64,000 nt of DNA from UBA4416 sp020846025 (GTDB taxonomy: Bacteria > Bacteroidota > Bacteroidia > B-17B0 > Aurantibacillaceae). Below the pieces are notes generated by a model. That model ran no database searches, was not told where the DNA came from, and worked only from the letters and a program-made list of their open reading frames with translations. The stretch is from the NCBI GenBank assembly GCA_963169295.1, contig CAUJDD010000015.1, forward strand, positions 33,246-97,245, in the 5' to 3' direction. Below, one piece after another: positions 1 through 7,585 of this stretch. A program made the translations under genes and the position numbers. The number at the start of each line of letters is the position of its first letter. Position 1 is the first letter of the stretch.

Positions 1-1
1 G

Positions 2-268
2 CCTTGTGTTTTGGTGCCTTCGCCAAATGTTGCTGAAGATCATCAAACCAAAAATGCCATGGCGTTGGTAAATAAAAACGCCGCTATTCTTGTAAAAGAC
101 CACGAAGCTAATGACAAATTAGTAAAACATGCCATTGATTTAATTAAGAATAACTCCTTACAAGAAACATTAACCAAAAATATAAGCCACATGGCTTATT
201 ATAATTCGGCCAATGTTATTGCAAAAGAAGTACTAAAATTAGCAGGATACACAGATGAAAATACTTAA
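2..268 (+). CDS. murG: MurG, C-terminal fragment (cut by window edge)
   Basis: This is the C-terminal part of the UDP-GlcNAc:lipid I N-acetylglucosaminyltransferase, the membrane-associated enzyme that turns lipid I into lipid II. The reading frame is open to the left edge and begins before the window. The visible tail holds the MurG signature PSPNVAEDHQTKNAMALV of the C-terminal UDP-GlcNAc-binding domain, followed by about 60 residues of helical tail. Its stop lies 14 bases inside murC, so the two are translationally coupled, as expected in the division and cell-wall cluster. An apparent TTG start at position 11 is only an internal Leu codon, since conserved MurG residues continue upstream of it. 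Confidence 0.93.
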   Translation, partial: PCVLVPSPNVAEDHQTKNAMALVNKNAAILVKDHEANDKLVKHAIDLIKNNSLQETLTKNISHMAYYNSANVIAKEVLKLAGYTDENT

Positions 269-1640
269 CTATAAACTGTATTATTTTTTAGGTATTGGCG
301 GAATTGGCATGTCTGCTTTAGCTAGGTATTTTAATCATTATCAAAAAACAGTAGATGGTTATGATAAAACAGCAAGTACTTTAACTAATGAATTAAAATC
401 AGAACATATTAAGATTCATTTTAACGAAGATGTGGAGTATGTAAAAAGTTTGTTTTCTAATTATAAAAAGGAAGAAATTTTAGTGATTTACACACCTGCA
501 ATTCCAAAAGAACATTCCGAATACCAATACATATTAGAAAATGGATTTCAAATCTTAAAACGCTCACAAGTTTTAGGTGAAATTACCAAACAATTCAAAA
601 CAATTGCCATAGCTGGTACACATGGCAAAACTACCACTACAACCTTGGTAACACATTTGTTAAAATCAGCTGGAATAGATTGTTATGCGTTTTTAGGAGG
701 TATTTCTCAAAATTATCACACCAATTTAATTCTTGGCAATTCAGACAACAAAGAAGCTTATGTAGTAGTTGAGGCTGATGAATACGATCGTTCATTTTTA
801 ACACTTTCTCCTTTTATTTCGGTGATAACCAGTGTAGATGCGGATCATTTAGATATTTATGGAGATGCACATGCCATGCATGAAACTTATACTCAATTTG
901 CCTCACAAGTAAAAGATGGAGGCACGTTGATTGTTAAAAAAAATGTTGATAACGATTTGAATATCAAAAATAAACGACTGCTCTACTCCTTAAATTTAGA
1001 TACTGAATATTCTGCTGATTCTATTCAAATTATTGATGGAGAATTTTGTTATAACATCAATAGTCCAATAGAAACAATAAATCAAGTAGCCATAGGCTTA
1101 CCAGGTTTACATAATGTGGAAAATTCAATAGCTGCAGTAGCTGTGGCACAACAATTAGGTATCAAAGGCGAAGTGATTAATAAAGCCTTACGTTCTTTTA
1201 AAGGAGTGAAACGCAGATTTGATTATCGAGTAAAATCAAAATCAGTGGTGTATATTGATGATTATGCTCATCATCCAGAGGAACTAAAAGCAGCCATTAC
1301 AGCCGCTCAACAGTTGTATCCTCATAAAAAAGTAACGGGCATATTTCAACCTCATTTATACACCCGAACAAGAGATTTTGCTGACGGGTTTGCAGAGAGT
1401 TTAGATTTATTAGATGAATGTATTTTATTAGAAATCTATCCGGCTCGTGAGTTACCAATTCAAGGAATAAATTCACAGATGCTACTTGATAAAATGAAAC
1501 TAAAAAATAAATTCATCATCAAAAAAGAGGAAGTTGTGTCGTTTTTAAAAACACATCCTGTAGAAGTAGTTATGACATTAGGTGCTGGGGATATTGATAC
1601 ACTTGTTGAACCGATTGAAGAGTTATTAAAAAAGATTTGA
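255..1640 (+). CDS. murC: UDP-N-acetylmuramate--L-alanine ligase
   Basis: MurC adds L-alanine to UDP-MurNAc with ATP, the first step of the peptidoglycan stem peptide, in the cytoplasm. The 461-residue length is usual. The N-terminal nucleotide-binding loop GIGGIGMSA is at residues 13-21, the ATP-binding P-loop GTHGKTTTT at 121-129, and the Mur ligase C-terminal signature DDYAHHPEEL in the last third. The ATG at 255 overlaps murG by 14 bases and leaves only a few residues before the glycine-rich loop, so the start is well supported. It is followed by ftsQ, ftsA and ftsZ in the same direction, the usual order of the cluster in Bacteroidota. Confidence 0.97.
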   Translation: MKILNYKLYYFLGIGGIGMSALARYFNHYQKTVDGYDKTASTLTNELKSEHIKIHFNEDVEYVKSLFSNYKKEEILVIYTPAIPKEHSEYQYILENGFQILKRSQVLGEITKQFKTIAIAGTHGKTTTTTLVTHLLKSAGIDCYAFLGGISQNYHTNLILGNSDNKEAYVVVEADEYDRSFLTLSPFISVITSVDADHLDIYGDAHAMHETYTQFASQVKDGGTLIVKKNVDNDLNIKNKRLLYSLNLDTEYSADSIQIIDGEFCYNINSPIETINQVAIGLPGLHNVENSIAAVAVAQQLGIKGEVINKALRSFKGVKRRFDYRVKSKSVVYIDDYAHHPEELKAAITAAQQLYPHKKVTGIFQPHLYTRTRDFADGFAESLDLLDECILLEIYPARELPIQGINSQMLLDKMKLKNKFIIKKEEVVSFLKTHPVEVVMTLGAGDIDTLVEPIEELLKKI

Positions 1641-1666
1641 ATACTAAGTTTTAAATCTTGAATAGA

Positions 1667-2470
1667 ATGAACATAAAAAAAATATTAAACATCGTTCTTT
1701 GGATTATTGGATTATCAGGATTAATGACATCTTTAGCTTTTGTTGGTAACAAAGAAAAAGAGATAAAATCTGAGAATTTATTAATTAATGTGAGTAATAC
1801 TGATGTAAACACATTTATTGATGAAGAAGATATTAAAGATTTTTTTAATGAGAGAGAGGATTCTATCCTTCATACAAGCGTAAAAAAAATTGATGTAAAT
1901 TCATTAGAGAAAGCATTAAACTCACACCCTGTTATTGAGAATGCTGATGTAGCTGTTGATGTGAATGGCGATATCATTGTGGAAGTTACACAACGTACAC
2001 CAGTTGTGCGAATTATTAATACAAGTGGAGAAAGTTATTACATTGACAACACCTCAAAACTTATGCCTTTGAGCGATAAATACACAGCAAGAGTGATAGT
2101 TGCAACCGGAAACATCATAGAGCCATACGCCATTCGTCATACACTTTCTGTAGATGATATAACAAAAAATAAAACGTATGCTTCTCTGAGTGTACTTGAC
2201 GATATCTACACAGTAGCAACTTATATTAATAAAGACTCTATTTTATCAAACCTGATACACCAAATAAATATAACAAATGAAAACGAATTGGAATTATATC
2301 CTTCAATTGGAGATCATAAAATAGTTTTTGGAAGCGTTGAAAATATTGAAGATAAGTTTAACAAGTTAAAACTATTTTATAAAGAAGGTTTAAATAAAAC
2401 CGATGGATGGAACAAATACGCAATAGTTAATATAAAATATAAAAACCAAGTGGTTTGTACAAAAAAATAA
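1667..2470 (+). CDS. ftsQ: Cell division protein FtsQ/DivIB
   Basis: FtsQ is a bitopic inner-membrane protein that links early and late divisome proteins through its periplasmic POTRA and beta domains. The product is about 267 residues with a short cytoplasmic tip, one transmembrane segment (about residues 4-25, NIVLWIIGLSGLMTSLAF) and a periplasmic part. A POTRA-like stretch (about 35-110) contains the typical pattern LEKALNSHPVIENADVAVD. The frame can be extended three codons upstream to a TTG at 1658, but the ATG at 1667 is preferred. The sequence is divergent, as is usual for Bacteroidota FtsQ, and the call leans on topology and on its place between murC and ftsA. Confidence 0.88.
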   Translation: MNIKKILNIVLWIIGLSGLMTSLAFVGNKEKEIKSENLLINVSNTDVNTFIDEEDIKDFFNEREDSILHTSVKKIDVNSLEKALNSHPVIENADVAVDVNGDIIVEVTQRTPVVRIINTSGESYYIDNTSKLMPLSDKYTARVIVATGNIIEPYAIRHTLSVDDITKNKTYASLSVLDDIYTVATYINKDSILSNLIHQINITNENELELYPSIGDHKIVFGSVENIEDKFNKLKLFYKEGLNKTDGWNKYAIVNIKYKNQVVCTKK

Positions 2471-2474
2471 GTAT

Positions 2475-3842
2475 ATGAATCTAGAAGAACGTAAAAAATT
2501 AGAAGAACGTGTAGGAAATGCTGATGTTATTGTTGGTCTTGACATTGGCACAACCAAAATTGCTGCTATTATTGGCTTTAAAAATGAACACGGGAAAGTA
2601 GAAATTATAAGCGTTGGAAAATCCGAATCACTCGGTGTACACCGTGGTGTAGTGGCTAATATTGAACAAACTATTGAGTCAATAAATAAAGCTATAAAAA
2701 TAGCTAGTGATAAAATTGGCTTTGAAATAAATGAAGTGATTGTTGGAATTGCAGGACAGCACATTAAAAGCATGCAACATCGCGGCATGATTACTCGTAA
2801 ATCATTAGATGAAGAGGTAAATCAGGCTGATGTTGATTATTTAATTGACAATATGCATCGCCTAATGATGAATCCAGGTGAGGAAATTATTCATGTTATT
2901 CCACAAGAATACATCATTGATAACGAGGGTGGAATTCGTAATCCTATTGGACATTCGGGTATTCGTTTAGAAGGCAGTTTTCATATTATCACCGGACAAG
3001 TTTCTGCTGTAAAAAACATCTATAAATGTGTTGAACGAGCTAAATTAAAAACCGTTGAACTACATTTAGAACCATTAGCAAGTTCTGATGCCGTATTAAG
3101 TGATGAAGAAAAAGAAGCGGGTGTTGTATTAGTTGATATTGGAGGTGGAACAACCGATGTAGCTATTTTCTATGATGGAATTGTACGTCATACTGCTGTC
3201 ATTCCGTTTGGTGGAAATATCATTACCGAAGATATTAAAGAAGGTTGTAGTATTATTAAGAATCAAGCAGAACATCTTAAGTTACGCTTTGGTTCAGCAT
3301 TGGCTCAAGAAAATCAAATAAACGAAGTAATTTCAATTCCTGGATTAAGAGGTCGTCCTCATAAAGAAATTTCGGTAAATACCTTAGCTCAAATTATTGA
3401 AGCTCGTATGACTGAAATTTTAGAATTTGTATTACTTGAAATTAAAAACTCTGGTTACGAACGTAAAATTGCTGGAGGTATCGTTGTTACTGGAGGTGGT
3501 GCTCAATTAAAACATTTACAGCAATTAGTAATGCTTACAACTGGAATGGATTGTCGTATTGGGACTCCTAACGAACATTTAGCTAGCGCAGACGATGAAT
3601 TAAAAAATCCAATGTACGCAACTGGAATTGGATTAGTAATGAAAGGAATTGAGAAATATGAACGTGAAACAAGACGTGGAAATAATACCTTAAAACCACA
3701 AGTAGAACAAAAAGATGCTCCGTCTAAAAATGACAATATAAAAGAAGATAAAAAAGTAGTAGGACATTCAAAACAAAGAAATATCGGCTTTGATAGTTTA
3801 CTAAAAAAAGTACAAGATTGGATGAGTGATGATATAGAATAA
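2475..3842 (+). CDS. ftsA: Cell division protein FtsA
   Basis: FtsA is an actin-like ATPase that anchors FtsZ filaments to the membrane. The 455-residue product shows the actin-fold phosphate-1 loop GLDIGTTK near residue 21, the phosphate-2 motif VLVDIGGGTTDVAIF near residue 217 and the adenosine-binding GGIVVTGGGAQL near 335. After about residue 395 a charged linker leads to a C-terminal segment (NIGFDSLLKKVQDWMSDDIE) that looks like the membrane-targeting amphipathic helix. It starts 4 bases after ftsQ and lies 44 bases before ftsZ, in one operon. Confidence 0.97.
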   Translation: MNLEERKKLEERVGNADVIVGLDIGTTKIAAIIGFKNEHGKVEIISVGKSESLGVHRGVVANIEQTIESINKAIKIASDKIGFEINEVIVGIAGQHIKSMQHRGMITRKSLDEEVNQADVDYLIDNMHRLMMNPGEEIIHVIPQEYIIDNEGGIRNPIGHSGIRLEGSFHIITGQVSAVKNIYKCVERAKLKTVELHLEPLASSDAVLSDEEKEAGVVLVDIGGGTTDVAIFYDGIVRHTAVIPFGGNIITEDIKEGCSIIKNQAEHLKLRFGSALAQENQINEVISIPGLRGRPHKEISVNTLAQIIEARMTEILEFVLLEIKNSGYERKIAGGIVVTGGGAQLKHLQQLVMLTTGMDCRIGTPNEHLASADDELKNPMYATGIGLVMKGIEKYERETRRGNNTLKPQVEQKDAPSKNDNIKEDKKVVGHSKQRNIGFDSLLKKVQDWMSDDIE

Positions 3843-3886
3843 AACAAAACCATATAATTAACTATTACCATAAATATAATTAAACA

Positions 3887-5494
3887 ATGAATACCATGAT
3901 GCAATTCGAATTACCACAAGAAGAAAGCTCAATTATAAAAGTAATTGGTGTGGGTGGAGGCGGAAGTAACGCTGTAAACCACATGTTTCGTTTAGGTATA
4001 AAAGGAGTAGATTTTATAATCTGCAATACCGACAAACAAGCTTTAGATAAAAGCCCTGTACCTCATAAGATACAGTTAGGCTCATCACTTACAAAAGGCT
4101 TAGGAGCTGGTGCAAAACCTGAAGTAGGTCGAGAATCAGCACTAGAAAGTATTGAAGAGATAAAATCTTTATTAAAAGATAACACTGAAATGGTATTTAT
4201 TACAGCTGGACTAGGTGGTGGTACTGGTACTGGCGCAGCTCCTGTTATTGCATCAATTGCCAAAGAATTAGGCATCTTAACTGTTGGTATCGTTACCATT
4301 CCTTTTTCATTTGAAGGTAAAAAACGTAAAGAACAAGCTGAAAAAGGATTAGATGAAATAAAAAAATATGTAGATACATTAATTGTAATTGGCAATGATA
4401 AATTACGTGAGATGTATGGTAGCTTGAAGATGAGTGAGGCATTTGCTCATGCAGATAATGTATTAACTAGTGCTGCTAAATCAATCGCAGAAATTATCAG
4501 TTTACACATGCATATAAATGTTGATTTTAACGATATAAAAACAGTGATGCAAAATAGTGGCGTAGCCATTATGGGTTCTGCAATTGCAAGTGGTGAAAAA
4601 CGCGCATTGCGTGCAGTTGAAAATGCTCTAGTTTCACCTTTATTAAATGATAATGATATTTCTGGTGCTCGCCATGTATTATTAAATATCATGAGTGGAA
4701 GTGATGATATTGAAATGGATGAGTTTGGAGAAATTACCGATTATATTCAAGAAGCTGCAGGCGGCACTGCTGAATTAATTACAGGTTATGGAACTGATCC
4801 TTCATTAGGCGATAATGTTTCTGTAACAATTGTAGCTACTGGATTTAATACTAAAATAAATTCTGGTTACGAAGCGCCAACTGTTGTAGAAAGAAAAGTT
4901 GTAAGATTAGATGAAACTCCAACTAATATTGTTGAATCTACTAATAATATTGAAACTACACCAAGCAATGAGGTAAAACCAGAAGAGCCATTTGTGTACA
5001 TTAAGGCTACTGAAGTAGAAAAATCTGTAACAAATCAGACTACAGAGTCTTATATAGAGCCTAGCATAAATGAAGTAAAGGAAGAAAAACCATCTATAAA
5101 AATTTATACACTCGACGATTCTCTAGAAATTGACTCAAATGATAATCTTCAAGTACCGGGTAATACAATAAATAATATTTCAAATATCCAGATTGACAAC
5201 ACATCTAATAATCAATCAGGAGACACAACCACCTCTCAAGAATCCAATAACCGTGAAGAACAAATTAGATTAGCTCAAGAACGAATTAAAAAATTAAAAG
5301 AACTAACTTTAAAGATGAAAACGCCAGAAGGCTTAGCATCTTTAGAAAAAGAATCAGCATGGCAACGAAAACAAGTTAATTTAGAAAATCATAATTCTAA
5401 TCCATCTACTGATTCTCAAATTTCGCGTTATACCTTAGGTGAAAATAATGAGATCAGATCGAACAACTCATTTTTACACGATAATGTAGATTAG
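3887..5494 (+). CDS. ftsZ: Cell division protein FtsZ
   Basis: FtsZ is the tubulin-like GTPase that forms the Z ring. The GTP-binding signature GGGTGTGAAP is near residues 110-119, the N-terminal GVGGGGSNAVNHM loop near residue 21, and the T7 synergy loop VDFNDIKTVM near residue 210. The conserved GTPase and C-terminal domains end near residue 320. A long, Asn/Ser/Thr/Glu-rich linker follows (about 320-500), then the C-terminal peptide NNSFLHDNVD, which is the form found in Bacteroidota. At 535 residues it is long compared with enterobacterial FtsZ because of the linker. It is the last gene of the cluster and is closed by the terminator at 5511-5550. Confidence 0.98.
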   Translation: MNTMMQFELPQEESSIIKVIGVGGGGSNAVNHMFRLGIKGVDFIICNTDKQALDKSPVPHKIQLGSSLTKGLGAGAKPEVGRESALESIEEIKSLLKDNTEMVFITAGLGGGTGTGAAPVIASIAKELGILTVGIVTIPFSFEGKKRKEQAEKGLDEIKKYVDTLIVIGNDKLREMYGSLKMSEAFAHADNVLTSAAKSIAEIISLHMHINVDFNDIKTVMQNSGVAIMGSAIASGEKRALRAVENALVSPLLNDNDISGARHVLLNIMSGSDDIEMDEFGEITDYIQEAAGGTAELITGYGTDPSLGDNVSVTIVATGFNTKINSGYEAPTVVERKVVRLDETPTNIVESTNNIETTPSNEVKPEEPFVYIKATEVEKSVTNQTTESYIEPSINEVKEEKPSIKIYTLDDSLEIDSNDNLQVPGNTINNISNIQIDNTSNNQSGDTTTSQESNNREEQIRLAQERIKKLKELTLKMKTPEGLASLEKESAWQRKQVNLENHNSNPSTDSQISRYTLGENNEIRSNNSFLHDNVD

Positions 5495-5510
5495 TAATCG
5501 AACTTATAAA

Positions 5511-5552
5511 AAACAAAGAGGCTGTCTCAAAAGGGGCAGCCTCTTTGTTTTA
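5511..5552. terminator. Bidirectional intrinsic terminator after ftsZ
   Basis: A perfect 14-bp stem (AAACAAAGAGGCTG with CAGCCTCTTTGTTT) encloses a 12-base loop. A run of A precedes it and T follows it, so it can work on both strands. It lies between the converging ftsZ and the minus-strand barrel gene ending at 5569. Confidence 0.9.
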
Positions 5553-5568
5553 ACCAATTACCAGATTA

Positions 5569-6204
5569 TTATTCGCCTTTATTAAAAAGATGAAAACGAC
5601 CAGATACACCAAATTCAAAATACACACCACCCATTCTCCAACTCGCACCATCAGCTTCAGTATAGATAGTACCTTCATCATTTATTTCACATTTATTGTA
5701 TAGATGTTTATTATAGCCCACACTTAAGTGCATACCTACATACTTACCAAAATAAAAATGTGGAGAAACATGAACATTTAAAATTCCACCTTTTGCATAT
5801 ATATATTGTGTTGCAGTGTAATCGCCGTTAAATTTACTATAACCATATCCAATACCTATTGGTAAATCAAACTTTTCATTTTTGTTTGCCACATGAAAAT
5901 TGGCTCTCACCATCACATCACTTCCTCGTATTGGTCCAGCTGATGATTTACCATAAGTACCACGACGATAAGAAACACCAACGCCCAAGAATTTAAAAAC
6001 TCCAAACTCAGCATTTACCCTTGGTAAAGTACCAATAATTCCAACACCAGAAATATTTGAATTATTTACCGGCGAATAGGCTTTAATTCCATAAATTCCA
6101 AAACCTACACCAGCATCCGCAGCAACAGTTCCAAATTTGAATGCTTGAGAAAACACAGATTGTGCAATAAATAATGTAATAACTGAAAGCAATATTTTTT
6201 TCAT
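5569..6204 (-). CDS. Exported outer-membrane beta-barrel protein, function unknown
   Basis: The 211-residue product has a clear signal peptide (MKKILLSVITLFIAQSVFSQA, cleavage near residue 19). It continues as alternating polar and aromatic strands rich in Gly and Tyr (FGVGVSYRRGTYG, IGIGYGYSKFNG, GMHLSVGYNKHLY) and ends in a strand-like FELGVSGRFHLF-type pattern. This is the look of a small outer-membrane barrel of the kind common in Bacteroidota. I cannot place it in a named family. A possible minus-strand -7 element (TAGTTTTG, 6220-6227) lies just upstream without a convincing -33 box. It is probably transcribed alone, since a terminator for the upstream genes lies at 6309-6346. Confidence 0.75.
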   Translation of the reverse strand: MKKILLSVITLFIAQSVFSQAFKFGTVAADAGVGFGIYGIKAYSPVNNSNISGVGIIGTLPRVNAEFGVFKFLGVGVSYRRGTYGKSSAGPIRGSDVMVRANFHVANKNEKFDLPIGIGYGYSKFNGDYTATQYIYAKGGILNVHVSPHFYFGKYVGMHLSVGYNKHLYNKCEINDEGTIYTEADGASWRMGGVYFEFGVSGRFHLFNKGE

Positions 6205-6308
6205 AGTTTAATTTTTCGGCAAAACTATCAAAATGATATTATTTAAAGATACCCTGTATTGGGTATTTTATAAAAAGGGCGACTAAATCTGTTTTTAATA
6301 ATACATAT

Positions 6309-6346
6309 AAAAAAAGAGCCAACTTATAATATAGTTGACTCTTTAT
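6309..6346 (-). terminator. Terminator after the ompH pair
   Basis: Read on the minus strand, AAAGAGTCAACT and AGTTGGCTCTTT form a 12-bp stem with one G-U pair around an 8-base loop, followed by a run of T. It lies 20 bases beyond the end of the second ompH gene and ends the uppS-bamA-ompH-ompH unit. Confidence 0.85.
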
Positions 6347-6366
6347 AGAAATTATCCTATTACTCT

Positions 6367-6969
6367 TTATTTTCCTGCAGGTTTAGGAGCAGGTGTATTA
6401 GTTTTAGGAGTAGCAGGTGTTGTGCTTCCAGATGTGTTAGCACCTGGTATTTGTGCAGCAGGCATAGCATCTAATTTCTTTTTTACTAATCCAATTATGT
6501 CGTCAGCCGCTTCTGAATAAAGTACATTTCCTGTACTTGTATCTAAAACATACTTATAACTATTTTCTTTAGCAACAGCCTCTATTGCTTTTTTAGCTTT
6601 ATCATATATAGGTTTTGATAACTCACCATATTTACGTTGATAATCTTGTTGAGCTTGTGCCTGGAACTCCTCGATACGACGATTCAAATCTTGTAATTCT
6701 TGCTCTTTGGTAGATGCAACTAATGCAGAATATGTGTCTTTATTTTTCATATATTCAGCATATTTTGTTTGCAATTCAGTATTCATAGTTGCTACCTGAT
6801 TTTCTAGGTCCTTTAAATATTTTTGAGCCACCTCTTGAGCCACTTTACTCTCAGGCATTAAGGTAATCAACGAATCTAAACTGATGTGTGCAATTTTTTG
6901 CGCATTTACTGTCGTGCTCAATCCAACTGTTAAAGCCACAATCGCAATTGTTTTTACTAAGTGTTTCAT
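6367..6969 (-). CDS. OmpH/Skp-family periplasmic chaperone (second copy)
   Basis: Skp/OmpH proteins are trimeric periplasmic chaperones that hold unfolded outer-membrane proteins on their way to BamA. The 200-residue product has a signal peptide ending ...VNAQ (about residue 23). The start of the mature protein, KIAHISLDSLITLMPE, is typical of Bacteroidota OmpH. A long charged coiled coil (about 45-125) is followed by the family end pattern AKENSYKYVLDTSTGNVLYSE. Unlike its neighbour it carries an extra C-terminal tail rich in Pro, Thr, Ala and Lys (about residues 170-200). It lies 12 bases downstream of the other ompH gene and in the same transcript as bamA. Confidence 0.93.
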   Translation of the reverse strand: MKHLVKTIAIVALTVGLSTTVNAQKIAHISLDSLITLMPESKVAQEVAQKYLKDLENQVATMNTELQTKYAEYMKNKDTYSALVASTKEQELQDLNRRIEEFQAQAQQDYQRKYGELSKPIYDKAKKAIEAVAKENSYKYVLDTSTGNVLYSEAADDIIGLVKKKLDAMPAAQIPGANTSGSTTPATPKTNTPAPKPAGK

Positions 6970-6981
6970 GTTTTCTATTAT

Positions 6982-7506
6982 TTATTTTTTTGTTTTATTA
7001 TATCCCATAAAAGTAAGTACATCTTCACTCTTATCATATTTACTATTAGAATATAGGATTGAAACTTGACCTGCCTTATCGAAAATAAAAGCTAATCCTT
7101 GTCTCTCAGCAACTTGTTTTACAGCACTATAAATTTTATCTTGAATCGGTTTAACTAACTCCATACGTTTACTAAACAATTCACCATCTACACCAAAACG
7201 TTGTTTCTGTAAATCTTTTACTTCTTTTTCTTTATTAATAATTTCATTCTCGCGCTTCTTTCTCATATCATCTGTTAGTAACACAGACTCTGCTTGGTAA
7301 ATTTTATATAACTTATCAATTTCAGTGTATTTAGCTTCAATTTCCTTTTGCCAATCAACTGATAATTTATCAATTTCTGATTGTGCAGCTTTATACTCTG
7401 GTATGTTAGATAAAATATACTCAGAATCTATGTAACCTATTTTTTGGGCTATTGCAACAGATGACATTGCAATAAAAACAACTAATAAACTTATAACTTT
7501 TTTCAT
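6982..7506 (-). CDS. OmpH/Skp-family periplasmic chaperone (first copy)
   Basis: The 174-residue product has a signal peptide (MKKVISLLVVFIAMSSVAIAQ) and then the OmpH start KIGYIDSEYILSNIPEY. A strongly charged coiled coil spans about residues 35-130, and the closing segment is VAERQGLAFIFDKAGQVSILYS. It is a paralogue of the gene just downstream (12-base gap) and lies 79 bases after bamA. Two tandem ompH copies behind bamA are common in Bacteroidota. The encoded chaperone is expected to hand nascent barrel proteins to BamA in the periplasm. Confidence 0.93.
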   Translation of the reverse strand: MKKVISLLVVFIAMSSVAIAQKIGYIDSEYILSNIPEYKAAQSEIDKLSVDWQKEIEAKYTEIDKLYKIYQAESVLLTDDMRKKRENEIINKEKEVKDLQKQRFGVDGELFSKRMELVKPIQDKIYSAVKQVAERQGLAFIFDKAGQVSILYSNSKYDKSEDVLTFMGYNKTKK

Positions 7507-7585
7507 ATTCTTTATTTTTTTATTTTAAATTATCATAAGCTGTGCCAAGATACGCTTATTTTATCAATTAACATTTTTTAATCGT

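Noticed and set aside
6249..6266. Small inverted repeat ATACCC/GGGTAT upstream of the barrel gene at 6204
   Set aside because: Six base pairs with a 6-base loop are likely to occur by chance; no link to a promoter box was found.
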